DNA of 64,000 nucleotides from Otis tarda (Eukaryota > Chordata > Aves > Otidiformes > Otididae): the NCBI GenBank assembly GCA_026413225.1, contig CM048553.1:140624690-140688689 (forward strand), written 5' to 3'. This document shows positions 35,101 through 49,300 of the stretch, in pieces. Position 1 is the stretch's first letter. Each line of letters starts with the position of its first letter. Position numbers and translations under genes: made by a program. The notes beneath the pieces are model-generated. The model worked only from the letters and a program-made list of their open reading frames with translations, did no database searches and was not told the DNA's origin.

Positions 35101-37706
35101 GAGTTACAAACACCTGAGGGCCACAGCCATCTTCTCAGGAATCAGTCCTTTCAGTGACACAAAGTGAATGAAAGGACAAATATGAGATAGAGGGAGGTTT
35201 TTGTGTGCGTGTATCTGTGCACACCTGTGTACAGAGAAAGAAAGGTTTCACTGGTGAGCTCCAAATACTGTCCTTGAGGGGAGAAGCAGGACTAGGAGGG
35301 CTAGGTTTCTCTCTAGGAGTTGGCTAGGAAGAGATACCGTAACATAAAATACCTGTCCAGGGAGTAGAGTCCAGAGAAATATATATCCAGATACTGTAAC
35401 ATGTGGTTGTGGATATTTCAAATTTGACTTCTGAAGCTGTGACACTTGAAGAAAAAAATTTTGAAGGTCACTAGGGTTCACAGTGCACGAATAAATACCG
35501 TTAACATTTTCCCTCATTGTAACAGACAGAAAACTAGCACTTAAGGCCCAAATCAGGTTACTTTAATTCCTTCCAATGCTTTTCTGCTGCCTGGCTGCAG
35601 ACAGCTCCCCGCCCACTGCTCAGTTTATCCCCTCTGAATTTTCTGTGGCCTTTAGAAAGGCCTGTTTGCACTGAAAAAGTACCAGCACCAGGTGAGAACT
35701 CTGGCTGTTTGCCTACAGCATGTGCAAACTCCCCATGCCCACTGTCACTTCCATCAGACATAAACCTAGAGTAAGAATTTGGGAGGCCAAAGGGTAGCGC
35801 TACTGGGCGAAGGAATGTCCTGGCATAGGGCACAGAGCGATTGTTAGCTTACTCTTCCATTGCACTAAGATTATTTCCTAAGGGCCACTAAACATCTTTT
35901 TTTTTTTTTTTTGTACATCAAAAAACATAAAAACAGACACAAGAAACTTTTTCCTTTCCAAAGGTTAAATGTGATTTTCAAATACTTTTGTGTGGGCTTG
36001 CCTACATCTGCATGGGGGGCCTACATCTGCATGGGCCATGCTGCACTCCTACCAACAAAGTGAAATTGCATCAAAAGCCATTTGCCACCGTGGCCTGGCC
36101 TTGTCCCTGAGATAAGAAGCTGGGTCCTGCAAGGCTTCCTAGACCATAGACATTGGCTTGAGTGTAGTGCTACCCTGATGCTGATCAACAGCTTCCAGAT
36201 TCATGCTAAGTCTCTTGGTGGCTTCTTCTCCCACTGCCTCATATTGCTCCCTCAGGCTTTGCAGTGCCTCAGTGCCTCCACCACAGGAAGGTAGGAGGGG
36301 GACAATGATTCCCAGCGGGGCACAACACTTACATGACATCCTGAGTACACCTGTACAGCTCATTCAGCCCTCTTGCTAAAACCATCTCCATCCATGTCTG
36401 CCCAGGGTTGGAGCACAGAAAGTCTTCCTGTGCGGAGACAAACACCATCTGCAGTCAGACCCCTCCATGAAAGAAGCAGGGGAGGAGACGAAGAGAAACC
36501 ACCACCACCACCAGCTACTTTCCATGACTTTGACTTATTTGGTTTTTTCCATTTTTATTTACTTGTCACTGTTGTGGTATGCTTCCATTTATAAAAATTT
36601 AAAAAATTAAAACTTCTATTTTTAGAAGTGGCAAATGAATAAAGTGCAAACGTAAAAGACAACAAAGATGAATGGAAGAAAATCAGACGTGAAACAGCGA
36701 TGTGGAACAGTAAGTTACACAGACAACTACCTGATTTGCTTTTGTCAGTCAACACTTTTTTCCTCACGTCCATAGTTAGCCCCATCAGCGACCTGGCCAG
36801 GTGCAGATGCCATATGTTTTTCTTTTCTCCCTGAAGAAATTTTTTTTTAATTATTTCTTTCTTCCAGTTTCTGTGACAAATATAGCTCTTCCCTAACCTA
36901 GAAAACTCTCTAAGGCCTAGTGAAACTAAGAATGCATCCATGCTGAAGAATTTGTGAAGCAAACAATGGAAAAATGTACCTAGTATCTAGTCTGTCTGGG
37001 ACTAACAAACATTCTGAAAGGGCAAGATCTGGTTAGAATCTGAACATCTCATATTTTCAAATGAATGGAAAACAGGACAGCTGAGACTTTACTTCTGTGA
37101 TCTCTGAATAGAAGAAGAGAATAAAAGCTGTTGCTGACATCTGCGTTTGTGCACAGTGTCCCAAGAACACTCGGCTCAGGGGATGCTCTTAAAAGTAATG
37201 CCCACATTCATCTTCCCGACCAGGGGGAAGAGAAGCATAATATGGGGAATTTTCATGGATTCTTTATAAACCCTAACAAATTAAAAGAAAACAAAACAAA
37301 AGGATGAGAGCGCAGTGTGTAAATGGCAGTCCCTTTCCATAATGACTACACTAGAGAGGAGAAATACATGAAAAGGTATTTTAAAACAAACTTAACAGGG
37401 CAAGTCCCCGAGTGCAACTTAATGACTTCACACTGAACCATCAATGTAATTTTGCTTTTCCCAAAATAAAAATTAAGCTATTGCTTCACCTGGCACAACA
37501 CAATGGTGAGAAACACTATGTGCTACACAGGACTTGTCTTCTCCAAGGCTTGGAATGGCAATAGCGAGCATAACACTGCTGCACCACAGCCCGGTATAGG
37601 AATATCCCCAAGCCAATTTCCCAGCCAGCTGTACGACATGATAGAACATCCAGCATCGCCTTTGGAGGTACAGAAAGAAATGCCACAGTAAGTTCACACA
37701 GAAGTC
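29123..37706. other. Intergenic DNA between KCNS2 and STK3, nothing recognised
   Basis: About 8.6 kb without a recognised gene. It holds A-rich runs (30770-30805), a 15-T run near 35,898-35,912, a 16-bp phrase repeated 19 bp apart (36001-36016 and 36020-36035), and an isolated CGCATGCG palindrome at 31533-31540. The 163-codon frame at 30,914-31,405 has no familiar motif. Confidence 0.45.
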
Positions 37707-37837
37707 ACACAGAATCATTAAGGTTGGAATAGACCTCCAAGATCAAGTCCAATTGTCAACCCAACACCACCATGTCCACTAAACCATCTACACATTTTTT
37801 AACACCTCCAGGGATGGTGACTCCACCAATTCCCTAG
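37707..37837 (-). mobile_element. CR1 LINE fragment, 3' end
   Basis: Reversed landmarks are 'agaatcattaaggttggaat', 'gacctccaagatcaagtcca', 'ccatgtccactaaaccatc' and 'gggatggtgactccacca'. Same subfamily type as the copy at 9,898-10,235, and more strongly truncated. Confidence 0.85.
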
Positions 37838-40800
37838 AACCCTTATTTATGAATGCAAAGAAATAAAGAATTCCTTATGTCATAAGGTCTTTTAAATTCG
37901 TTTTATAACCATGTATACACTTAAAAAGAAACTGTAACCCTCATCATATCACACTGATAAAACAGTGTGCACACCAAGAGCTTTACAGACATTGTACAGT
38001 ATACATTCTGCTTGGAAGCACCAGTGCCTACTAACGGTGACCAAGGCAATCTCATGTACGGGTGCAGGGATTCACTCATCATCAGCCGTATTTCTATTTG
38101 GAAGTTCAACACACTGGACAGAGAAGCAGCCTGAGCCACTGTGCACTCTCACCTGAATATACCTGGGCAAATAGAGGCACTTTATTATTTACTGTAAATA
38201 AATAGTAAACAATTAAAATATTATAATAATAATTGTCAGATTAATTCAGATTAGCAGTAGAATTTTATCACTTCAAACATACCACGGTTCACTAAGGAGT
38301 TTTGTTCATGAGACCCCCTTAAAATGTCTTTGTGGGCAAATTCTTAGAGAATGATTTTTTAAAATCAGAAAAGAAATGGGCTATAGAATAAAATCTGAGG
38401 CACTAAATGTATTTGCTTTTCCCAGTTAAGCCTATCCATTACCTATTGCTGTTCTTGTTACACTAGAAAATCAAAAGAGCACCTAAAGCTGCTAATGTCC
38501 GCTAGTACCTCTGGCTGAAGCACATCTATGAAGACTTCCAACATATTGGGGTGGTGCTCAGCTCTCTCATGATTATGCCTGTAGCAACTTCAGATTGCAG
38601 AGAGAGAGACTTCCACAAAGTATTGAGGATTTCTGTCCATAGACTGGCCTGATACTCTTCCACTGAGATCCTCAGGCTTCTAGAGCATGCAGCAATGTAT
38701 TGAGCTGGAAAAAAATCTTTTCCAGAGCTGACTTTGAGAGATGTGGTTTTCTGCACTCACAGCTCACAGTATTATAGAAAGGAAATAAAAGCATGAGAGA
38801 TGACTATGGAAATGAACATTAATGGTTACTACTAACATAATTTAGCTTCAGTTAGAATGAACAACAAGACAACAATTATACATGAAAAATTAGATTTTAT
38901 TACAAATGTTTAGTAATAAGTAATGATTTTTCAATTTTTTTGTTTGTTTGTTTTACTTACTAAACCTAAACATACAAAGTCAGAAGCAAACAAGAAATTG
39001 CTTGGTTAAAATCTTACTGAAGGTTAACTTGTCAGTAGTTCTATCAGATTTCCTGCAAGGCTTGCTTTTAAAATGTCTTATTGTACTGTCAGCTTTCCTT
39101 TACAGAGATGCTCATCCTGCAGTAGAGATGTGTAGCCATCAACTGGGATTATTTGATTCATTTACATTAACAGAAGAAAGAAAAAATAGGTTGTATCCAT
39201 CTCTCAGTATATAAGCTGTTTCTGTGTGTTACACTTGCACGTAACTTAGAGCCTGATACGCTGGCTTCTGAAGCCACAGACAGCTCTTACACTGACTGCA
39301 GCATGCGTCATATCAGAAGGGCAACATTACTAACTTCATATTAATTGGTGAAAATATTCTTTGGTCACAAATGACCTATATCCACCCAGTTTACAGTATC
39401 TCAGAAACTATTTTTCACTCATTTTGAGTAGTTTGTTTACATTTTTATTCCATGGCTTTCCGATTTTTCTCCTGCATGTATAATCCATACCTGTGTGCAT
39501 GCATGTGCACAAAATTTATTCGAGTTGTTTCTATGCAGACAGATGAGGAGTGAAGACAGGATGTCCCTTATCTTCTGATACCCTTCAGATGTCAGACTGC
39601 GACAGTTCTAGTCTAAAATGGCCTCTACTGGAGTCCCTCTGGATAGACAATTCATATTTAGTGCACTGCATTACTGAAGTTTTCAGAATACCAAAATTAT
39701 GAAAATTGTGATAATTTTATTACGTTGTTTATTATACTGTAAAGCCACATTATTCAAAATCAAAGTCCTAGTTTTGGTGGAAAAAGTTTAAGAGAGTAAG
39801 GGAAAAGCTAGCTACTAACGATGCAAGCAAGAACAACGACACTTTGCTTAAAAGGCACACCAAGAAAAGGCAAGCTAGGTTCCTCTCCTGATGGTTTAAA
39901 TTTGTTTTATATGTTTTTCTTCTATATATAGATATGCATATATATATGTGTGCATACCTACACAAATATATGTATGCACACACACCTTTGAGTTTTTGAG
40001 AACAGAAAGTTCAAGAATTAGAAATTAATTTTAAATAAATAAGAACCATACTAATGGGCGGAGGTTGGTGCTGTATTTTTTGCTGCCTTATGATTATAAT
40101 CTAATGACACAGTGATATGATTATACCATTTTTTGTTTTACATTATTTTGTTGTATAAATGTGAGGCATAAGACTACCAGGTGCATTTATCTTGCCTAAA
40201 GTAATTTTCATGGATCTTCTGTGTTCTTGCTTTTTCGTAAGGGATGGTCATTTCTTTAAGAAATATGAAGACAGTTGAGGGTAAGGATGTTCTAACAATC
40301 ACAATTAAAATTTATTTGACTCTAGGGTTTACATGTTAGAACGTGGTGTGCACGCAAACACACACAATATGACAGTGACAACAACGGCTGTATACAGCTC
40401 AAACCTAAGCATGGTCCCAGCATGGCTGTGGTACGCTGATCTTGTAAAAACTTTTGCTTTCCTTTTGTATAAGCTTTATGATTTAATGCACCGTTTCCAA
40501 AATCTGCACTCTTCCATCTAAATGGTCCACGCATGATGACGGTAAATGTGAAGAGGTATGAGATGATTACTAACTTCCAGAAAACATTTAACAGAAGATG
40601 CCCATACAGTAGTCACCATTAGAAGTTTAGCAGCTGAAGGTTGAATGTAAAGATCTTTTCAGCTGTATTGTCTACAGAAGTATGACTATCACAGTAAAGT
40701 TATTTACACAAAAGGCAACAATAGGTAAGATACCAATAGAGAACACAGCAGATTGTTCAAAAAGTCAATCACATTTTCTGCTAAGTCTGAAATATTTCTT

Positions 40801-41005
40801 GCAATGTTGTAAATTCTACCTACTAGATATCCCACAACATAAACCAGACAGAATAACTTGTAAAAAGATACTAAAAGCTTGGTCCTGCATTTCTGATTCT
40901 CCAAAATCTACACAGAAGACCACAGGAATTTTGCATGTTTAGCGATTGCAGGACAAAACCCTCAGACGAATGCAAAACACTGCTTCTTTTCAGTACTTTT
41001 CAGTA
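37838..41005. other. Intergenic DNA downstream of STK3
   Basis: AT-rich, with an alternating TA/TG/CA stretch at about 39,920-39,985. No exon or other repeat recognised. Confidence 0.45.
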
Positions 41006-41009
41006 CTTA

Positions 41010-42090
41010 TTATCTAAAAGTATTCATTTTATTTTCTTTGGCTTTTAAATTACTATCTCTTCATATCTATAATGTGAAAACAAACCAAACCAAACCCAAA
41101 CCACTAATAACTCCCCTCTCCCCTCTAAAGAGTGATAAAAAATTAAATGAATCAAAAAACACATCCAGAAAGTGTAGTTGTTAATTCATTAAAAAAACAC
41201 TATGGTGCAAAATAGAGGTTTATACTGATCAGAATTGCAATAGCAATTGGAAATTTACACTGAAGGAGTGACTGCAAGTATTGCTTCTCCTGAATAACAG
41301 AAAAATCAAAACTGATTAGGCACTTGTTTTCTTGTTTAATGAGAGATCATTCACTGTGCGTAAAAATGACAGAAATACTCTCAAAAAGAATGCTCTGTAG
41401 CACAACTGTATTGCTCAACTACAGCCACAGTCCCCGATTCAGGAGAGCAGAAAAACATGTGCCTATTACTTATTTTGTGCTTAAATCCTACCAATACTGA
41501 ATGGGCTGGATACATGTTCAAATACTGTCCTGAATTGGGATGCTTGCTGAAACTGCAGCAATTCAAAGTGGTGAGCTTCTTCTTATTATGCTACAATACC
41601 AATTTTATCTAATCTGGCTCTGCTCTCCACAATATTATCCTAATAATTTCTAATAAAAACAGAAAACAGGCATAAAATAAATAGGATAACCAAAGATTAC
41701 ATAATAAATATGCTATTAAGTGGGAGGGAAAATATATTGCAACATAAGGCTCTGTAGTGTTGCACCATCAAGAAATTGTTTCAGGTGCTCCGAAACACCA
41801 CTCCTAAGGTACAACACCAAGTTACCACTATACACCTGAAAAAAGACTGGGAAGTAACAGATTAACTTCTATTACATTAAATATTTGAAAATATAAACAA
41901 GTAGTAATGTGTTTTGCTGCCTTTACAGAACACTGTGTGTATGTTCTTTCACTGCTCCAATTGTCACTGCTTGCGAAGGAAAATTCAAAGACTGGGTTTT
42001 TGAAAGCTCTGATAATCGAATTCCTTCAGACTTACAAAGTTACCAATGTCCACATTGACTCATAGTATTATCTCTGAAAGTAAAACAAAC
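41010..42090 (-). other. STK3: STK3 3'UTR (inferred)
   Basis: It follows the TGA stop of the last STK3 exon on the minus strand. An ATTAAA variant at 41335-41340 and a canonical AATAAA at 41028-41033 (minus strand) give possible ends. A G/T-containing stretch follows the latter. This gives a 3'UTR of roughly 0.75 or 1.06 kb. Confidence 0.55.
41028..41033 (-). terminator. STK3: Candidate STK3 poly(A) signal AATAAA
   Basis: Reads TTTATT on the plus strand. It lies about 1.06 kb after the STK3 stop, with T/G-rich sequence further downstream on the minus strand (about 40,965-41,005). Confidence 0.5.
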
Positions 42091-42249
42091 TCAGAAATTC
42101 TGTTGCCTCCGTTTCTTTGCATCCATTGCATCTAGGATAGGTTGCCTCTTTGCAGTGTACCTCTGACGAAGCTCCTCAATTTCTCGTTCCATCATAGGGT
42201 CCAAAGCCTTTAATCGCATCTGTAATTCTTCTAAACTCAGATTCTTTAA
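42091..42249 (-). CDS. STK3: STK3 (MST2 kinase), last coding exon: SARAH domain and C-terminus (partial gene)
   Basis: STK3/MST2 is the cytoplasmic Ste20-type serine/threonine kinase of the Hippo pathway. It phosphorylates LATS kinases and MOB1 and pairs with SAV1 and RASSF proteins through its C-terminal SARAH helix. This exon encodes 52 residues and a TGA stop. It starts LKNLSLEELQ, contains ALDPMMEREIEEL and RQPILDAM, and ends KKRRQQNF, which is the STK3 SARAH helix. The start LKNLSLEEL and the AKRQPILDAMDAK stretch fit STK3 better than its paralogue STK4. The acceptor is 'ttattttacag|TTAAAG' on the minus strand, and the exon starts in phase 0. The kinase domain and other exons are not in the window; the gene continues leftward on the minus strand, past coordinate 64,000. 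It is convergent with KCNS2. Confidence 0.96.
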   Translation of the reverse strand, partial: LKNLSLEELQMRLKALDPMMEREIEELRQRYTAKRQPILDAMDAKKRRQQNF

Positions 42250-43286
42250 CTGTAAAATAACCAACCAAAAAAAAAAAACCAAAAACACAAAAAGATTAAA
42301 AACTATTTACAACAAAAATGAAAATCATCACCTTCCATAATCCTTTAATTTACAGTTGCAGTGTTTTCTACATACTTTGAGCATATGTATACATATATAC
42401 AACTGTTTATATAACCAAAAGCCTTAGTATGCTCCACAGTAAATAATTTAACAGCATACGAAAACACAAACACACAAAGTACATTTAATTAAAAAAATAA
42501 ATAAATAAAAATCACATTGCAAACCTTGCAAATAGATGGTGAATAAATATAGGGCTGGAGTTTAACTCATTAGGCAGAAAATCGATGTCACAATTATATT
42601 CAACATATTTAAATATATTTCTTAATCAAATACTTCTTACTGAACTTCAGTCTCTTATAGAAGCCTTAAAAATAGACAGCTCCTGTAAGTAACAGTCTGA
42701 CAGATATTTAGAGGTACTTTCTGATAAGAATGACAAGGCATCTGTCTTCCTCAACAAACTGGTGCCAGAACTAGTCAAAGCAATGTGTTTAAATAATACA
42801 TGAAATAATTTCCGAAATTCATGGGAAGAAGTTACCTTTGACCAAGCTCTTCTGTTTCTAAAAATATTTTCTCACAAATGTTTAACAGTTCATTACACTT
42901 CATTCACTAAGAGCGATGGGTCATATAATAAGTAAATGGCTTCACTGGCTTCCTGGCTGCTTCAATAAAGGTTGAAGTCTTGTCAGGGACTGGGGCATGC
43001 CAGGCAGTATTGCCCCACCAGCTCTTGCAGAGAAGGATCTACACTGGAAATGTGTTTCTTTGGTTGGCCTATGTATTTTTTTTTTTCTTTATGAAGTCTA
43101 ATGCCTCTCTGCATTTCCTCTCTTGTCAGAATTGCCTATGTGCCAATTACTCTTCACCGAGTGTGAAAAATATCAACAAATTTCAAATAGCACAAATAAT
43201 TTAATCCTAGGAAAGCAATAATCCATATTTTGTTTGCAAATATTCAGAAATATTCAGACATTCCAAACAAGCACACCACCTAATTC

Positions 43287-43302
43287 GGGGGGGGGGGGGG
43301 GG
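43287..43302 (+). repeat. Poly-G run (16 G)
   Basis: Sixteen consecutive G on the plus strand in an AT-rich intron. It is prone to length error in sequencing. Confidence 0.95.
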
Positions 43303-46300
43303 AGAAAACATTTTCTGAATCAATCTACTAATGAGTCGATACTTCGTTCATGAATCTAGGGCAGTCTTCCATCAACACAGTCTGATCTGTTTATCCTGAG
43401 AGATGAAATACTACTTTTGATCTTTATTTTTATCAGCATTTGAGGCATATAAATCAGCAAAACACAGTCTAAACCCCAGCGTTACGACTTCTGCTAACAG
43501 ACTACATTGTACATAGCAAACAAATAACAAAGCCATAATAAAGGAGTGCAGATCAGAAATTCATGGAAGAGCATATGGAAAAAGATGCACATTTTGATGC
43601 AATGCCATTTTAACAATAAGATTCCTAATAAAGATGAGAATTAAAACCCAGATGTCAAAATATCTTCCAGCACCAAAGATCCTCAGACCTGTACAAGCTT
43701 CAGAGACCACAGATGTGCTCACTAGCTCATCAGGAACACCTGTCTGTCCCAAGGACAAATGACACCTTTCGTTTCTTAGGAGGGAAAGAGTTCCCTCTCA
43801 AGGAATTAAATATCAACTAGTTTACTATATTTCTCCCATCTGATATATATAAGAAAGGATGAGGGAAAGGAGTAATAATTCCTCAGTCACCAAGACTTTT
43901 GCAGAAAAACACCTTTCCATTTTCAGAGAAAGAAAAGATTTTTTTTTTAAATTCTCTTTCATTTTTATCCCATTGGTAAATGTGACTGGCACGGGACAGA
44001 CACTTTTCAGTGAAGATATTCCTTTAGAGGACTGAAGCATCAGAGAGATTTGCAGTATAAAGAGAAGACACGACAGTGCTGAGTCCCCTGTTTAGCTGAT
44101 CCCAACGCAGTGCAGATGAGAGGAGCAGCAAAACCACACTTTTTAGCACATGTGAGACGAGAAACACATTTGGGGCTCCAAGGACCAGCAAACAGACTAA
44201 GGAAGGCACCATGAATTATCTCGTGTGTGAACGTTTGGTGAGAACTGCCACTGATTAAGTCTCCTACCCGCTCTGGGCCAGCCTGGGCAGCCATTTACTC
44301 CCTTCTCAGCCACCACTGTAGACATCCAGCTTACACCACATAGAACAGACTCCAACTCATGTGATCACATAATTATTCTGCACTGAAAAATTTTTTTTTA
44401 TAAATTGTCAGAGAAGAATGTGATGGGTAAGTTTTTATTTAAATTTCAATCAACAAACAGAGCCAGCAAACAGAATTAAATATTCTTTAAAGATCACAGA
44501 CAGCTGGGCTGAAAATTAAAAGATAAAGAGAATGATTTTTTAAATCCAGAAAATAAGAATTGTTCAGAATGATCTCAGCCACATCACCCAGGGGACCCAG
44601 GGAGCTGCAGTACTCATCTGTATGAATGGCTGATGTTTGGGACATTCAAAGGAAGCAAATGATAGAAAACAGGGACATTAAGAAACTGAAAATAGAGTTA
44701 TGAAGGTCTCATCTAACTGACATCAGATGCTGGATTAGGCAGGAATAGTCAGAGAGCTCTATGTACTATAGAAATCTAAAAGCCACAGCTGACTCTAGGA
44801 TGTCTGTGCATGTGTGTCCATGGACATATATGTCTCCTTGGTAAACTTCAAAATATTTTTTTCTTGACTTCCATCTGTGCTATAGGTATTACCTCGTGAA
44901 ACCCAAAGCCTGCAAAAGCCTAAGTGCTGAATGCAACAGCAAATACATCAGATGAGATGCGCAGAAATAATTCAAACAAGATATTTAATTATTTAGACGC
45001 CATTTTTTCTCCTCCATGATAAATATTTTTATTCAAATTCTTAAGGCAATAATGCTCAGCACTCTCACTTACTGCCACTTGCAAACAGCTCACAATTTAA
45101 ACTGCCATAATTTCCCACGTAGTTTGTTGTAACTACTAGGGCTACCTGCATTAACAGGAAAAGAGAGGAGAGCATTCAACTGTGCAAGCTACAGGAATTA
45201 AAAAAGGCTTTAAATTATATTTTGATAGCTTTTAAAAAGCTGTAAACTCTAGCAGTTCAGTAATCAGGATAGTATTTGCCTGACAATAATAGATAGTTCA
45301 ATTTCTGCCACTCCAAATAGTGGAATCAATCGTGTCCTTTCAGAGATCAAACATCCCCAATCACACAGCAGAAGTCATTAGCGTCAAGACGGGCCACCTC
45401 CAAGACAGAGGTCTTCAGGGACTGAAGTTTCTGGTAAAAGCATTTGCCTTGACTGGGACCCTTCACATCACTGAACAGTCATGTGGGTTTGGGAAAGTCA
45501 CAGTCCAAACTCCAATTTTAATGCCATGAATCTATCACTTACATACAATAATATGTAATACTCAGAAAGTGTGTGCATCTGTTTTACACACACATACAGT
45601 CTTTTAGAGTGGGTGTGCATACTCAGTTTTCCAGGAGAAAAATTAGGTTTTTACAGAAAAAAAAAAAAAACACCTTGTCTCCTGAAAGGTGTATTTGTTA
45701 ACCTAATCACTGAAGAGAGTTACAACGTATAAGGAAAAACAAGGAAAAAAACAAGGCAAAACTGTCTCCAGAGCCAGATAACATTGAATAATTTCTTCTA
45801 CAAGCTGATGGATTCTCAAGATACAATCAAACCCAAAGAAGCCACACTGAAATTGTCTACTCTGCTTGGCTAAAGCAAAGGAAGCTGACTTTGCCTTTGA
45901 AGTGACCAGCTAACAGCCATCCTTGCCGGACGAGCTCCCAGTGCTTCAAGCTGAGTGCCAGCAGCTCTCACCTCTGCCTTCTCCTCTCCCTGATGCAGGG
46001 GAAATCCTGGTGGAAGAAAGGCACCTGTGCAGCAGGGAGCTCCATCAACCCAAGCTTCCAGTGGCAGAAGGTCCGTTTGGCAGCACCACCTTGAGCTGAG
46101 ACAACCAGCACAGAATCAAACACAACTAATCTTTTAACTGAACTTACTCTGGTCAACACTAGTTTCAGGTCAACTGCATTTTTTACATGTCTTCAGTGAC
46201 ACACAAGGTATTCTTTCCTCACATACTGATGCGATCTTCTCTCAGAACCAAATTTCAGCAAAGGAACTGCATCAATTTTTACATTTTTGGTCTTTCAGTC

Positions 46301-49300
46301 TAACTTCTTGCATCCCAGAGGGACTAGCTTCATTTAAATCAGTATTTTCAGCAAACCAAAGAATAATTACTTGCAGTCAATACTACTTCTGCCTGCAGGA
46401 GGACCCACATCATACCTTATAGATCTAGTTCACAATCCTGGTCAAATCATACAGATGAAAATTCAGAACAAAATGGGCACTTGGAAACTACATACACATT
46501 CCTGTCTACAGACCTGAGTTCTGTAGCAGTAAGTTGAGAAGGAGGGAGATAAAGTACAAAACCAAAAATGGACTCTCAGAAGTTATCAAGTCAAAGCATG
46601 CAATGCAAATCCTGACTACTTGCTTCCACCTGTGTCCAGCACAGGAGTCAGGATGAAGGACGTGCATCTGAGATACTTGGTGGTGCTTACAGTCCATGGA
46701 TTTAGGCAAAGGGGTCTGGAAAAGAATCTGGAACTCATTAGCCGCACTTGGCCAGCACATATCCGTAGCCATCCAAACTTTTCAGGGGGTGAAAGCCAAA
46801 GTTTTGGTGGATGTAGCACACTATAATCTTAATCCACCCTTGACAGCTAACAGAGGTAAATAAAAGCTCTGGGCCTGTGATGTTTTCAACATGATAAAAT
46901 TAGATTTAATTAGTAATTCCATAATGCATGAGTTACCTTTGCAAACCTCCAGTCTATCAAACTAAATTACGGAATATTGCCACTAAGCTGCTGCAACAAA
47001 AAAAAGCAAATGTATTTTCGGGGATTAAATTCTTAAGAAAATAGATATTCAATCAAAAAATAATCTGTATCAAGTTTGTTGTGTTTACTTGAAAAAACAA
47101 ATTCTTCCTAGCAACTGCTTAAATGAATCTTACAGATGCAACATGCCTTATTAGAAGGCTTTGATTAAAAAAATATGGATTGTTAATACTGTATTCTGAG
47201 TCATCTATTTTGCCATCTGCTAGTAATTCCTACAATATGAACTATCAGCAGAATGGGTAACAACAATAATTTTCTATGGCAATTGCAAAAGTGGGTTGCC
47301 TATAGCACTTTCTAAGATTTAACCAGTGCATGCCTTGGATTGTTTTGTGTTGTTAGCGGCCTCAGGTAAGAGAAACTTGCTCTCCAGCTCTTCTCTCCCC
47401 CCCTGCTGAGCAGTTTTCTTTTCTCTTACGGAATCAGCTCCACCGATGCTTTCAAACTTCTTTTTACTAGTATAAAAAGTTAGACTTGTGTCAGGATACA
47501 AAAAGTACAAGGTGAGCCTTTCTGACCAATTTTTCTGGTCTACAAATTCATAAGCAAAATCTGTGAATGTCACTTACATAGCTGTCACTGCACAAGCTGT
47601 CGGGCTTGTGCACAAGGAAATACTCCATGGTTACTGTCATCTGTTCAGCTGCTCCCGTGCAGCAATGAGGGGAGAACTGCTCTATGTTTGCCTATACAGC
47701 AAAGGATGCTGACCTCATATAAGCAGTGTCAGGTGACGAGCCGTCTCAGACACCCACTGGCCTCTGAGACGCTGTCATTCCCACCACTGCTGTCACGACA
47801 GTGGGCAAATCTACCACAAGAAAATAAACTTAGATGGGGGGTGGAGTGAGAACATTTATTTCAGCATGTCTGAAGAGCAAGTTTCCCTGGTGCAAAACAG
47901 AGTTCTACAAATATAAGAAGGATCTCATTTACTATCATTATTTTTGACAATTTATGACAGAAAAGGACCAACAGCCCAATTTTTCAAAAGTCAAAGTTCA
48001 TTCCACAGAACTGCAGTTATCTTAACTATTTTGGGGCATAAAACAAGAACATAGCACTTGGAGAAAATTAAAGACTGACAACTTCATGTAATTTTAAAAG
48101 GTCTTTTTAAGGATAAAATGGTATATAAATGTCTCATGAGTAATTCCTGTTTTCACTAGTAGAATTCTCTCTGCTCAAGCATTAAAACTGTACATAATTT
48201 TAACAACACAAAGCTAAATCTCAGTCACTACCATAAAAAAAATTTCAGGTCTAGAAGGCTTTTCTTAGCTTCATACAAAGTTACATTTCAGTAGCAAACC
48301 ACCAAGGGGAAGAAAACAGTTTTCTATAGCATTAGTGCATACTATTATTTGCATACCTTTGTTGAATACTGCCCAGGGCTCTCCTTTAAGCACATTAAGT
48401 ACTGCCAAAATTCAAAAATCATGAGCTGGGTCTTTCACCTTCATTAAATCAGCCTTAAAAATTACACAGCTAAAATAACAAATTCTTTTAGGAGGAGGGA
48501 GGTGTCTTTTTATTTCCCCTTTCATTTCTGAGTCATGAGGAGGCAGCTAGAATCCAAGCATTTCTGCAATTAAAAAGGCTAAAAAGTTTAGAGAAAAAAA
48601 ATTCTAGGAGCTTATAACTTCAACAAGCAATCTTGCCTACAGGAATTGAAATCTAAGGAAAAGCACAGATCATCATGAAAAGCAGTGTAAAATTAGTGAT
48701 ATTGCATGTTGCAATTTTACACAGTTCCTGACAAAACCAGTCACGTCGTGTGTATTAATACTCAATCATATCCTCAGCAGTTCAAACATCATTTACATTG
48801 TTTTTACCTACTATAGCGGCTGATGCGCATGTAGTTGGGAGGTTTATAATTTTCACTAAAAGGTATAAAATAACATTGAAGAGTCTGAACACAGGGAAAT
48901 AAACTTCAAGCAATGTATTTCAAAAACCTGGTAGCTAGTAAATATCCATTAACAAGCTCCTCTGAGATAAAATCTTTAGTATCTCATGGATAATAAATGT
49001 AATAAATAAATTTAATTTGAAAAGTGTACAGAAGGAAAGAATCCTACCATTCCCTCTTTCCTCTGTCATTTACAGAGTGTATTGTTACATTACATGCTTA
49101 GAATTGAGTCTACTGAAGCATGACACTTTAATTTGCTGCCACACTTTCTTTAGCCTTGCATCATCTATCACAGACATTTTAAAAAATGACTTTTAAAGTA
49201 CCACAGGCAAAAATTCACAGTTTGAAATGCCTTACCAAAGATCTTGGTGTTTTTTAAATAGTGTGATTTTCTATATCAGGCATCTCAAGCTTAATGGTAC

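Noticed and set aside
45968..46159. Minus-strand frame with several AG/GT-like junctions
   Set aside because: The apparent splice sites are compatible with chance, and no domain or STK3 similarity is visible.
47438..47557. Minus-strand segment ending GATTCC|GTAAGAG, open frame with SERLTLYFLYPDTSL
   Set aside because: The donor is good, but the acceptor lacks a pyrimidine tract and the translation matches no family I recognise.
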